A stretch of DNA of 64,000 nucleotides from Quillaja saponaria (lineage: Eukaryota > Streptophyta > Magnoliopsida > Fabales > Quillajaceae). Shown here piece after piece: positions 22,522 to 32,886 of this stretch. The stretch spans positions 18,598,350-18,662,349 of the forward strand of contig CM055608.1 in NCBI GenBank assembly GCA_029379385.1, given 5' to 3'. Position 1 is the first letter of the stretch. Each line of letters opens with the position of its first letter. The notes under the pieces were generated by a model that saw only the letters and a list, made by a program, of their open reading frames with translations, was not told where the DNA came from and searched no databases. The translations under genes and the position numbers were made by a program.

Positions 22522-25500
22522 TAAATTAATCAATAATTTCTTAATTATAATTTAAAAATAAATAATCAAGAAAGATAAATTTCAAACTAATTCCATAAAT
22601 AAAAAAAATAACTTACCAGCAAGTACATAATTGGATCCATTGTCACTTATCAATTGGATGAGATTAGCCTTTCCAACATGATCTACAAATTCATCAAGCA
22701 ATTCATATGTCTTATCTTCGATTTTCATGAATGATGAAGCATCAATTGATTTCACAAACATTGTTCCATTAGGGCAATTAACCAAGAAATTCATCAAAAT
22801 TCTATTTCTTCTATTCGTTCGTCCATCTGACATAATGGAACAACCATATTTTGTCCAAGCATCTTTATAATTCTTCAACAAATTAGTAGTATACTCCTCC
22901 TCTTTTTTGAAAAAGGGAACTCTTAATTCATGATAACTAGGAGCCTTCATGTTTGGACCATACTGGCCAATTGCTTAAACCATTATTTTAAAAGAATCCA
23001 AGTGAGCAACATCGAAAGGAATCACCGCTTGATAGAAAAATCAAGCTATTTATTGACATGTCATTGCTCTTTTCTCTTTGTCAAAATCATTCATGTTTCC
23101 TTGCTTCATCTTTCCTTGTTTTGTTTTTGAAGTACTTTTTCTGGCTTCAAATATACAAAAGAATCTATAGGACTTGTTGTGTGCTTCTTCTTTGACATTA
23201 AATTTGACTGACCACTTCCACTTCTACCAATTTCATTCTTTTTACTGTATGCACCTCTCTTTCTAGCAACATGATCCTCCTCCTCTTCTTCATCATCAAT
23301 TTTAACAACATCATGATCTAAATCATCAAAGTCAGGCATTTTTGTCATAATTTTCTTTTGTACTTTTTTTCTCCGACATATAGTTATTAAGCTCCTCCCT
23401 TACATTGTCAGGACATTTCAGACATGTTTTTACATTCTTCGACGTACCCATTTGATGTTGTTTTGCTCTATGTATGCCACCCTTTCACACCTTTGAACAA
23501 AACATGCATGTAATAGTATTTATGTCCTTAGGATCTTGTAGATAGTTATACTTGTAACCTGGATCCTTTCTATTATTATTTGATCTCGTGCCATCCTCGG
23601 TCGCCATTTATGATGACTATTTAATAATTGAACATCCAAATAAATTAAAAAGAATAACTAAAATCAAATTAAAAGAGTATTGCATTGCAATACCAAGTAT
23701 AGTTAAATTAAAACACAAATTATATATTAAAAAAAAAAAAAAGAGAAGAAAAAACAGTCTAAGTCTCTAAGAGATATTCTATTTCCTAGTTGAATGTTGT
23801 TTAATTTATAATTTCTCAAATTAATACAAAAAAATAAAATATAAGAACAAAAAATAAAATAAAAATGATGCATATAAGGATTAAGGACAAAAGATAATTG
23901 ATGCTTACAAGGAAAAAAAAAAATTATGCAAAGTATAATGTACATGGAGAATGAGAAAAAATAGTAGTTTATAAAAACAAAAAATAATTAATGCTTATAG
24001 ATCAAACAATTTTTTTAATTATTTATTTTCCAGCCATGGATTGGAAAGTGTAAATTACAATAATAAAAAAAAAAAAAGAAAAAGAAAAATAATAGTCAAA
24101 ACGCATCGTATTCTCTCCTTCTTTCTTCTAGCGTTCCATGACTTATCGACTGTGAGCTTGAGCCACTGGTACTACTTGCCAAATTCCAGCGACTTTTGCA
24201 AGCAAAATTAGCTTCATTGTCGTCGACTCCATGTGGGGATCACAAGCCTTAACAAAAGGCAAAGGTTAGCTTTCAATTTAAGGCCAAAAAATAAAAAACT
24301 CAAAAGTTGTAAAGGTTACCATATTTGCAGATCTGCAGGCGCTCGCCTCTGCCACTTCTTGACTTGACTAAGGCGGCTCCTAAGGAGGAATAGGCACACG
24401 CCTCTTCGGACTCGCCTGAGGGGTCTTTAGGCAGTGTGTCTCCGCCTTGCCTCGCCTCGCTTGAGCACCTAGGTGGTCGCCTCTGGTGCCCGTGACATCA
24501 CTGCATTAACAGTCATAGAGTAGGAATGAGAGAGATACAGGAGAGAAATAAGAAATGAGAGAAATAGACTACATGCACATCCCTTCTCACAGGCTTTCTA
24601 GCTTATATAGTTTGACATACCAAATAACCAACTTCCCTTCCCAATTGCTATGGCATTGCATTAAGCCTTAATTCCTGGAGTGCCAACCCATTGGTCCTGA
24701 TATTCTTTTGGCAGCACCCTTTTCTGTTTTGGCTTCTTTTATCCTTACTTACCACATGGCCCTCATCATCCAGCTCAACCAAATTATCCATGTTAACTGC
24801 CACTATAACATCCCTTGTGCCAGCTTGTAAGTCAGCTTGATCCAAGTAGTATTGCAAGTCCCTGGCTATGATCACTTGATTAACATTGACTTGTATTTGA
24901 TTTTTATCATGTTTATTACATCGTTGAGCTTCGTAAATTTCATGTTATATAACATATACCAGTTGTTGGGTGTTCCTTACGGTGAACTCACACAAAGTGA
25001 TTTCCATCCATCTCGCACAATTATAAAACATATGCCTCCATGTCCTTGTATTGGATTTTGTTAATGAGAATTGAGCAATAGCATGCACTCTCAACACATA
25101 AGCTACACATCTAGCATTGAATGATTAATTTACCAATTGTCTTCCAAGATTTTGAGAACTATATATCAACCCTTTTTGTTTCAAACATTAGAGTATTTTC
25201 TTAAATAGTTATAGTTTTGATTCTCAAACATCTATTAGAAATATAGTATATACATATTTACATCTTTGCGCATGTGTGAGTAATTAAGTAGTAGAAACAC
25301 ATAAAATCATGTCTATGTTCTATATTAAAAAAATTGTGTTTGAGTAATTAGATACTAGAAAAATATTTGTATACAAAGCATTCAACCAATGGGTTAGGGT
25401 TAAGGTTTGTGCTCGATTCATTCAGTAAATGAGCCCAAGTACCGGCTTGAGTTTAGTCATTTACTAATAATTTTGAGCCTAAGCCAATCCTTGATTGAAT

Positions 25501-26201
25501 AGCTTGACTCATTTACTTCATTGTATATGCTACATTGAATGTCAAACCTGTTTGAAAGGAATTTTTACAGGAGCTCTGCTCCTGTTTTATGTGTATATAA
25601 AGTTTGTGTTTTTCTCAACCAAAATAAAAAGAAAAATCTCATTATTCTATGTGAAATTTTCTCAACCGAAGAAGAATTTCTAGATCTTGCCTTAATATCT
25701 AGAAATTTGTTATTTAGCTTTTCTAGGCAGTTAAGAAGCATGGATATGCCTAAATGCATAGGGTTATCCATGTCAGATATGCATCCAATACGTATATTTT
25801 ATTTTTTAAAATAATTGTAGGATACGGCTTAGACATGGATAGGACTCAGCGGGGCATGGCTCATACTCGGCTAAAGCAAAACTTTGTGTTTTGATAAAAA
25901 AAAAAAAAAAAAAAAACTATTTCCATCTTGATACAAGGTCTGGCTTCATCAGAGGAGGAGCTTCAAGGCTTTGACTACTTTTTCTCTGTTGAAAGACAAC
26001 TCTAAGCCCCAAATTTTTTCTCTGTTATCTTGCTCACACTATAATATGAAATCATTTACAGGTAGCAAGTTTCAGTACTATACAACTTCATGCTTTTTTC
26101 TCTATGATGTTGATGCAAGAATGTGATTTTTTTCTCTTACACACAGTATGGCTGCTTTTTGTTGCTGTTGTCTGCTAGAGGAATGTTGCTTCTTTCTATG
26201 A
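19789..26201 (+). CDS. CYSTM-type cysteine-rich transmembrane protein, three exons; start codon reads TTG
   Basis: CYSTM proteins are short stress-related plant membrane proteins with a Pro/Tyr/Gly/Gln-rich N-terminus and a C-terminal Cys-rich helix. Exon 1 (19789-19837) reads SDPHYRSLQDPYSSPG; the codon before SDP is TTG where the family has ATG, and an in-frame stop lies upstream. Intron 1 is 19838-19984 (GT...AG). Exon 2 (19985-20252) reads YGSSYPLPPSYPTAPPSTYE, GYAQPQPPPPGYP, then His/Gln-rich sequence ending DQTSFLSFLQG. Intron 2 is 20253-26146 and contains the hAT element. Exon 3 (26147-26201) reads CMAAFCCCCLLEECCFFL and a TGA. Exon phases fit exactly (49+268+55 nt, 123 residues). The splice structure is inferred. 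Apart from the start codon the frame is intact. Confidence 0.8.
20599..20606. repeat. Left TSD (CATTAACA) of the hAT element
   Basis: The 8-bp direct repeat is found again at 24504-24511, the size expected for hAT insertion. Confidence 0.93.
20607..24503 (-). mobile_element. hAT DNA transposon, 3.9 kb, in intron 2 of the CYSTM gene
   Basis: Terminal repeats TGGCATTGTCACGGGC (left) and CAGTGATGTCACGGGC (right, reverse strand) share TGTCACGGGC; both ends are flanked by CATTAACA. It carries a broken transposase on the minus strand. Poly-A and TA runs at 22459-22520 lie within it. Its GC-richer ends carry CGCCT-type subterminal motifs (24340-24490), as is common for hAT transposase binding. Confidence 0.92.
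21076..23607 (-). pseudogene. hAT transposase (BED finger, DUF659, acidic C-terminus), broken
   Basis: Begins MATEDGTRSNNN at 23607 with a BED-type finger TCMFCSKV...HRAKQHQ that has a stop inside it. Frame 22582-22950 holds the DUF659 part of the catalytic domain (SIMSDGRTNRR, LISDNGSNYVLAG). Then come HLYWTLCAAYCLDLMLEDIG (22294-22533) and the helical insertion or C-terminal part at 21770-22105 (PLVKVLRLVDNEKKPAIGYI, YEAMDRAKE). The last part (21076-21530) reads NDLVYVKYN, then a highly acidic tail ending NNEFEDNDA before TAA. Stops, shifts and the simple repeat show the copy is inactive; remaining gaps may be introns. Confidence 0.85.
24504..24511. repeat. Right TSD (CATTAACA) of the hAT element
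   Basis: Direct repeat of 20599-20606. Confidence 0.93.
24512..26146. other. Remainder of CYSTM intron 2
   Basis: No recognised gene. A 75-codon minus-strand frame at 24648-24875 has no family motif that I know. Next to it, at about 24520-24620, is a purine-rich stretch with a TATATAAG-like box on the minus strand, so an old LTR is possible. A poly-A run lies at about 25890-25917. Confidence 0.4.
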
Positions 26202-26736
26202 TGATACTAAAATGAGCTTTTTCTTCAGTTTGGTGGCCTACTTATTAATGTATGTTGGAAAAATGTTGCTTCCAAACTAGTAAATTATTTATTTGATATG
26301 TGTGGACTCTGGTAATTCTTCTGTCTACCCATCTGTAAGGTCGTCTATAGGTTGTGTGACGCGGTCTATGGATTTGTGTGATATTTATTAATTTTATTTT
26401 TAAACAGGTGCTATCTTTAAATGATAACAGCTCTAACCTTCTGACTGTTGTTATATACAGATCTTATTTACACGCCATGTTGGCAGTGACTGAGTAAAAC
26501 TTCATTATAAAAAGAAAACAAGTTAGGACTGGGTTGAGAACAGGTGACACATATTTCTGTTACCGGGTGAAGATTAATTCATAATATCTTTAAATGTATT
26601 ATAACATGGTTTTATCTGTTGAATCTGTGGTGTGAATTTTAGAAAATTGGGAAATATTTTCTTTCTATAGATTCATGGTGAGATATATTGTTTACTACAC
26701 AAGAAACATTTGATAATGGCTTTGAGGTGTTTCTCA
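26202..26736. other. CYSTM 3' UTR and downstream spacer
   Basis: Directly follows the TGA; T-rich, no gene seen. Confidence 0.4.
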
Positions 26737-26794
26737 GAGACAATTAAAATCAGCAAGTAATATATATATATTACTTGCTGATTTTAATTGTCTC
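26737..26794. repeat. Perfect 58-bp palindrome
   Basis: Two 24-bp arms (26737-26760 and 26771-26794) are exact reverse complements, joined by a 10-bp TA run that is itself self-complementary. The homology stops sharply at both outer ends. Confidence 0.95.
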
Positions 26795-27217
26795 GATACT
26801 CTTGTTCAATTTCTGATTATCAAAGTTGCATGATCATGAAATTTATATGAATATGGAGATGGAAAACATGTATAAGTTTTTTCCATAAGAAAACAGGTAT
26901 GCTTCGCCATTCTAGACTTTATTTACATATTCAATATTTTGTGGATATTTTGAAATAAGGACCTAGTCAATTATAAGGAACAAAAGGCTTCTTGGAAGTA
27001 GTCACCATTCCAGGAGGAATGCCGGCCTACCATCGCCCCTCTTTCTCCCATCTACTCAAAGTCTTCTATTTCTTTAACTTATATTTTATACCAATATATA
27101 TTAGTTATTCTTGTCACTCTCCACATATGTGATGACTCCTTTTTTTCTTTTCTTTTTGGTTGAATTTATGAGCATTTCATGTAAATATGTACCAGAAGTG
27201 TACAATAGAAAGAAAAG

Positions 27218-27414
27218 AAGCTGACATAGAATTCACAAGGTTAGGTTCAAGTGGTAAGGCAAGGTTGAGGGATTTATTTAATGTTAGGTGTTCGAACTTG
27301 CATGAAAAACTTGTGGGGAAGTGTGGCTGTTAACTCCGAACGAGATTAAACTCACACCTAAAGGGTGGGTGTGGGATACTCGTGAGAAACCAAAAAGAAA
27401 TATAAGCTGCCATA
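27218..27414 (+). mobile_element. tRNA-derived SINE
   Basis: The body (27229-27403) has a box-A-like GGTTCAAGTGGTAAGG at about 27244 and a box-B-like GGTGTTCGAACTT at 27288, the split internal RNA polymerase III promoter of tRNA-derived SINEs. It ends in an A-rich tail. Flanking 11-mers AAGCTGACATA (27218) and AAGCTGCCATA (27404) differ at one position and fit a TSD from LINE-driven insertion. Confidence 0.72.
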
Positions 27415-27423
27415 AGGTGGACA

Positions 27424-27526
27424 AGATATAGCTAACCATCAAGAAAATAAATTGCTAAACAAGTGACATTACTTCCCTAGATATAGCTAACCATCAAGAA
27501 AACAAACTGCTAAACAAGTGAAATTT
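27424..27526. repeat. Tandem duplication, two units of about 56 bp
   Basis: AGATATAGCTAACCATCAAG and its continuation (to about 27470) is repeated from 27480 with few changes. Confidence 0.85.
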
Positions 27527-30192
27527 AATAGTTCGGCCTATGAAAAATTTCCCAAGAAGTCCTCCATGATGCTCTTCAACAACTTTCAAGCCAACAATTA
27601 GAAAGAAATATTAAATTATAAAGTAAAATAATCTTGATATGCAGTAGCATGATATGCACAATGGACTATGCCATAAACCAAACAAAGAAGACTGAGCACT
27701 ACCGATGAGACTTCAATGTAAAGCAAGGATGGATGAAGCTCCTTATCTAAGAAAGATTGACCTCCAGGTTTACAAGAGCTACCCATAACTTCTAAAGGCC
27801 TTGCAAATTATGTTCAAGTGCACAATTGGTGAGCAATAAGTTTTATGAGTCAGCCAAGTGAAAATTTTCGCGCTTGAGTATAACAATTATAATTAAAAAA
27901 GACATGGTGGAGAAAACTTAGTTTACAACATATTAGACACAATGGACTACACCATAATCCAATAAAGACAAATGTCACACTCTCACACAAAGGCATGATT
28001 AGCCGGAAGAATGGATAACCAAACCCCCGTAACTTAGACTTCACATCCATTAAACACAAATGACTTTTGAACACTTATAGTTAAAACAAGAGCTTTGATG
28101 CACTAGATTAATCACTTGAACTTATATAATAAACATATAATATTTTTTTTAACTAAAAATTTTGACAGAGATTTTCCGTAAAGTGAAACATGCCCAATAG
28201 TACATACATATATAATCCAGCTACAAGTAACCAGTAAGCAACATTACTAATATACACAGAGGAACTTAGCTCCAATTATCTCATCACAATCACAATTAAA
28301 CTACTATATAACTCAACATAGTGACTCAAGCTGTATGTGACTGCAACATTGTCCTTTAACTTCAAGAGTGTGATTCCAAATATACCTTGTTGTAGTGTAA
28401 TAGGCAGGTCACGACTCCCTAGGAGACGAACACTGATTTCCTGATGCTAAACAACAACAAGAGGGTGAGTTATAAGGACTCAGTGAATGAAGAACGTATC
28501 CCAAGACTACTAGTATCAATCAAAGCATCAATAACACATATATCAAATAACCTTCAGGTAACCAAATTCCATATTACATGTACGTAGATATGAATATCAA
28601 AAAATTTAACCAATATCGCTTTTTCACCATTCAAGATAAACAAGTCACTCACATCATTTAAAAAAATAAAATACAATCCAAGCAATTCAATCAAAAAGGG
28701 TCAATTGGAGTAACTCAGCACCCGCACACCAAATATCCTCCCACCAAGCAGTTTTTGTTCCCGCACATCAAATATATTCTTTATACATATTCAACTCACC
28801 GGGGCTGAGTTACCCAAGTATTTAATATCACATATCTTATAATCAAATCACAATATCCTAGGTGCACCCGGATTCTATTTCAGAAGTAAAAACTGTTTTG
28901 GAGAAAATTAACTTTATTGGCCCTTATCAAACACAAACAATTTCACCTATCAATTGCAATTCAAATAACTAAAATTCAATGCTACATATTCTAATATATC
29001 ACTAAATATAACCATCTTACTCAAATACACATAAACAATTTTACATATTCTTCTAGCAACCAAAGAGCACGTAATTCACTCACAAAGCTTAAGTATATGA
29101 TTAGTCATCCCATCTAGACTGCAAAGGTGTCAATAAATCCTTGACATGATCCAGAGCTGAAAATCATAAATTCATATATTACTTACAATAATCATTTCGA
29201 AATAAATTCTACAATTTCTTAATCATGCATAAATACAATTAACCTACTTCTTGAGAATTAATTCCTCTTAAAACCTTTCTGAATATCTCAAAGCGAATTA
29301 GTTCAATTTATTCAATAATTCAAATTCTATATCTTAACATTAACCTAGTCCAATTTCATGTTTCCTAATTAGTTATTTAACAATAGAAACCTACATAAGT
29401 TAACTTCCATGTATATATTAACATTTAACTTATACTAGTCATCTTGTCAAATACCTAAAAGTAAGTTACTTTCATGATTGTGTGTATATAAATTTATTTA
29501 TATTACTAATTCAACAAAAGTCTATAGTTTTCCATTTTATTCATGGTCAATTCCTAGTTCAATAAAACTAACTGTCAACTTTTCATAGTATTTATATATA
29601 TTCTAGAATTCAAATTAGATTATCATCTAACTTACATCAAAACTTTAAACTAGACCTTCTAATGTTATCATGTTTCTAATTCTAACTATTAATTCATGTG
29701 TATAAACTTCCCCTGTTAATATTTACTAATCCTAAAACAAACACAAACTTAACAAGATTGAACTCCCACCAATTCACCTAACTAGAGAAAATTACTATCC
29801 TAAACTCACGTAAGGCTCACGACACAAGGAGGAATTTTTCTACACCTTAAATTCCTTGTTGCTGTGACACCCTAGCGTCCTCAAAACCTCCCCCTTTTGT
29901 ATGTCAGAACCAGCGATGGGAAAAAGAAAGAGCAACCAAGTTACTGCCTAAAAAGTGGGGATGGTGGCATGGTTGTTTAGCCTCCCATGGCTGCCAAACT
30001 CACTAATATGCACTCACACACCCACAACAAGATGCATACTCCCAAGAACTTAAGCCTATGATGAACAAGACTAAATTTTCTGTTTGCTACCCTTAAAACA
30101 AATCAACCAAACCTCTATTAAAGGCAGCCACAAAAAGCAAACATGAAGACAAAACCATACAAAGTAAGAAGCAAAGGAAGGAAGAGGTTTTC

Positions 30193-32207
30193 TGTCATAA
30201 CCTGATAATTGAACGTACATCTTATAATATTTGTATGTAAACTGTAGTGAATAGGTAAATAAAATGTTACACCAAGTAAAATTAAGATAAATGAACATTT
30301 GACTATATATGTACTGTTATAACCTGACATATTAATGAATTGTCTTAGAATTTTGTATAACTTTTGTATTTAAGTGAAACAATAATAAATAATTAAAACT
30401 AATGTGAATAAATATTCACGTGTATATATATATATATATATAATATTGTGAATCTAGAAATTTTGTACACCACAAATTAGAGCCTTGACTTTGACCCAAG
30501 TTACTTTCCATTTTCTTCCGTGAATGCCTCACTGACTTTCTTTTCTTTCAAGTGTAAAAGCTTTCCTTCTTGCCCTTTTTCACATCTATTGCAGTACCTT
30601 AGTATTCTTGTTTTCTTGCCCATTGCAGCTAAGGTAGAGATTACTTAGAATCCAAAATCGACACTTTTTCTTCTTGTTGGTTACTCTTGCTGCCATCTTT
30701 CTTAGCTTAATTGTGTAGGAAATCAAGTCAGCCCTTGGTAGCTAGCCTCCCTTGTTTTAAAGGCGGTAAATTATTCTTAGTTTTCTAGACATCGAGGCTT
30801 CTAATTAACCATGAAGGGGTATGGTTAAGGGTAAAACAAAACCTTGGAAGTGTGTTTGAAGTGTGGTAACCTGTTGTAGGAAATTAGCAGCCACAAACTT
30901 TGTTGGAGCAATGGTTTGGAAGGTCCAATTGTGGACTTTGTTAGAGGAGGCAGTCATATTTATTTTGTGTTTTGTTTGTGGTAATACAATGATATCTAAT
31001 CTTGGTTAGTAGAATAAGTGAGGAGTAGAAACAAGGCTTAGGAAATTATGCATAATAGTAGGAATAGAGGATTTGTCGGATAGTTACATAATTATTAGAA
31101 ACTAAATCTTGAAAGTTGACTTGGTGAATAGTGAAATTATATGATTCAAGGTTTGATTAAATTAAATGATTAGCTTAATTTAAATTTAATATGTGAATTG
31201 TGGACTAATTATATGAAAGTGTGGTATATGTATATAAATAGACATATATACACATTAATAAAAATGGCACAAAGAAATTTACTTTGAAGAAATGTATGAA
31301 AATTATCATATTTTCTAAATGATTAATAAAATGTTTAATAGGAAGTCTAAACTTTGTTGTGTTCATGGTGAAAGTGTATAATTTAAGTTTCTGGTTAACT
31401 TTAGAAAACTAATATAAATTGAATTCTAGAGTGGGAGTATAAATACTATGAAAAGTTGATAGTTAGTTTAATTGATGTATATATGGAATCCTTAAAGAAT
31501 GGGAAAGTAGTTTAAGAATTACTTCTATATGAACTAAATAAATTCTAGTTCATTAGTCTAAATTGGAATTCAATATATTGACATTGTAGTTAAAAGCGTT
31601 AAGTGAAATTGAATTAGGATCTTGAACTAAGAACAAGAAAAGTAAGAGTTAAAGGGTGATGCTAGTACCCTTTGGGTATGATTTTCCACTCATGGAGTCC
31701 GTAGGACTCACTCCTTTCTTGTGAATTTTTTTTAGTAATAGGAGTTTAGCATATGGCGTCATCGAGCTTGTGACCGGCCGACAAAGTACATCAAGGTATT
31801 TTCTAAGATCTTAGACTTGAAGTCAAGGATAAAAGTTTGCAGTCACGCCAGAATTGTGGGGTGTCTGATTTTGTATAATGTCATAGTCTAGTTATTTGTC
31901 TTGTTTATGATGTGGACATAGCAGAGCTCCTTATTGTCTTTGTGTTATTGTTGTGTAAAAACAAGAATATATGTGTTTGCATTTTGAGGCAAGTTCCATA
32001 TTGTAGGGAACCTCTACTGAAACTTTTAGCAAATTGTCATCTGTTTTAGTAAACAAACTTTTACAGTTAACTTTTATTTTTATCAAATTTCACTTTTAAT
32101 CGTTGGTATAGTTAAGAGTTCTATTTGTTTCTTTGTCTGAAATCAGGGTTACAGAGGTTTAGTTATCCATTCCTTTGGCTAGTCATGCCTCCGTGAGGGG
32201 TGTGACA
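30193..32207 (+). repeat. 5' LTR of element A
   Basis: 2015 bp with TG...CA ends. A TA microsatellite lies at about 30423-30442. The conserved central block of the family (GGGTGATGCTAGTACCC followed by TTTGGGTATGATTTTCCACT) is at about 31658-31700. Confidence 0.85.
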
Positions 32208-32210
32208 AGT

Positions 32211-32222
32211 TGGTATCAGAGC
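32211..32222 (+). other. Primer binding site of element A
   Basis: TGGTATCAGAGC three bases after the LTR end, complementary to the 3' end of initiator tRNA-Met. Confidence 0.9.
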
Positions 32223-32468
32223 TCAGGTTTAAAGGTCCGTGACTGCAAATATGGGACGATGTTACTTTGTTTGCATACGTTACCCGGGACATATGTAGAC
32301 TTAGTGATACATTCTAATTCATCATGAAACTTCAAGTCGTAATTCTCTAACATATTATCAATGGCCTAATACAATAAATATGAGTATAATTCGTCTATAT
32401 TTGTTTAGACATGATGATGCGTAGCAATCATGTTGTGAGTCATGTGAGATAATATTGTATTAGCTTAA

Positions 32469-32520
32469 ATCAGAGTGGCGTAGTGGAAGCATAGTGGGCC
32501 CATAACCCATAAGTTTCAGG
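32469..32520 (+). ncRNA. Initiator tRNA-Met 5'-half-like sequence in element A
   Basis: The 52 nt start ATCAGAGTGGCGTAGTGGAA and include the anticodon arm GTGGGCCCATAACCCAT with CAT anticodon. From my recollection of the plant initiator tRNA-Met sequence, about 44 of 52 positions match and all differences are C/T or A/G transitions. The 3' half (T arm, box B, acceptor) is absent, so it is a tRNA remnant and not a functional gene. It lies about 250 bp after the primer site, in sense orientation. Confidence 0.8.
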
Positions 32521-32886
32521 AAGTAAAAGTGTATAAGAACCTAATGTGAGAAGTAATCAGTGGTGAGTGTAAATAGAGAAGTTCGTAAACTTTGATCAAT
32601 CTTTCGGTGAAAACTAAGAAACAAGAAACCACGTAGGAAACCGGAGTTAAATGAAACGATTTATCTATATCATTTGTTATTGAAATTTGGGACGAATTTC
32701 TTTTAAGAGGGGGAGATTGTCATAACCCAATAATTGAACGTGCATCTTATAATATTTGTACGTAAACTGTAGTGAATAGGTGAATAAAATGTTACACAAA
32801 GTAAAATTAAGATAAATGAACATTTGATTATATATATATTGTTATAACCCGACACGTAATAAATTGTCTTAGAATTATGTATAACT

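Larger units (their letters stand above)
30193..32886 (+). mobile_element. Element A: short internal region between long LTRs
   Basis: The 5' LTR is 30193-32207 (2015 bp, TGTCATAACC...GGTGTGACA). The primer site TGGTATCAGAGC is at 32211. The internal region of only 510 bp ends in the purine tract AAGAGGGGGAGAT (32705-32717), and the 3' LTR starts TGTCATAACCC at 32718 but is cut off after about 170 bp by inverted element B. There is no gag or pol. The sequence before the purine tract, ATTTGGGACGAATTTCTTTT, is typical of plant gypsy elements, so this is a non-autonomous gypsy derivative. Confidence 0.8.

Noticed and set aside
22459..22533. Coding in the poly-A/TA tract of the hAT element
   Set aside because: Simple repeat inside the transposase region; the frame across it is artefactual.
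24648..24875. Minus-strand 75-codon frame as a gene
   Set aside because: Within CYSTM intron 2, no family motif recognised, no supporting start or splice context.
32469..32520. A functional initiator tRNA gene
   Set aside because: Only the 5' half is present; the T arm, box B and acceptor 3' strand are missing.
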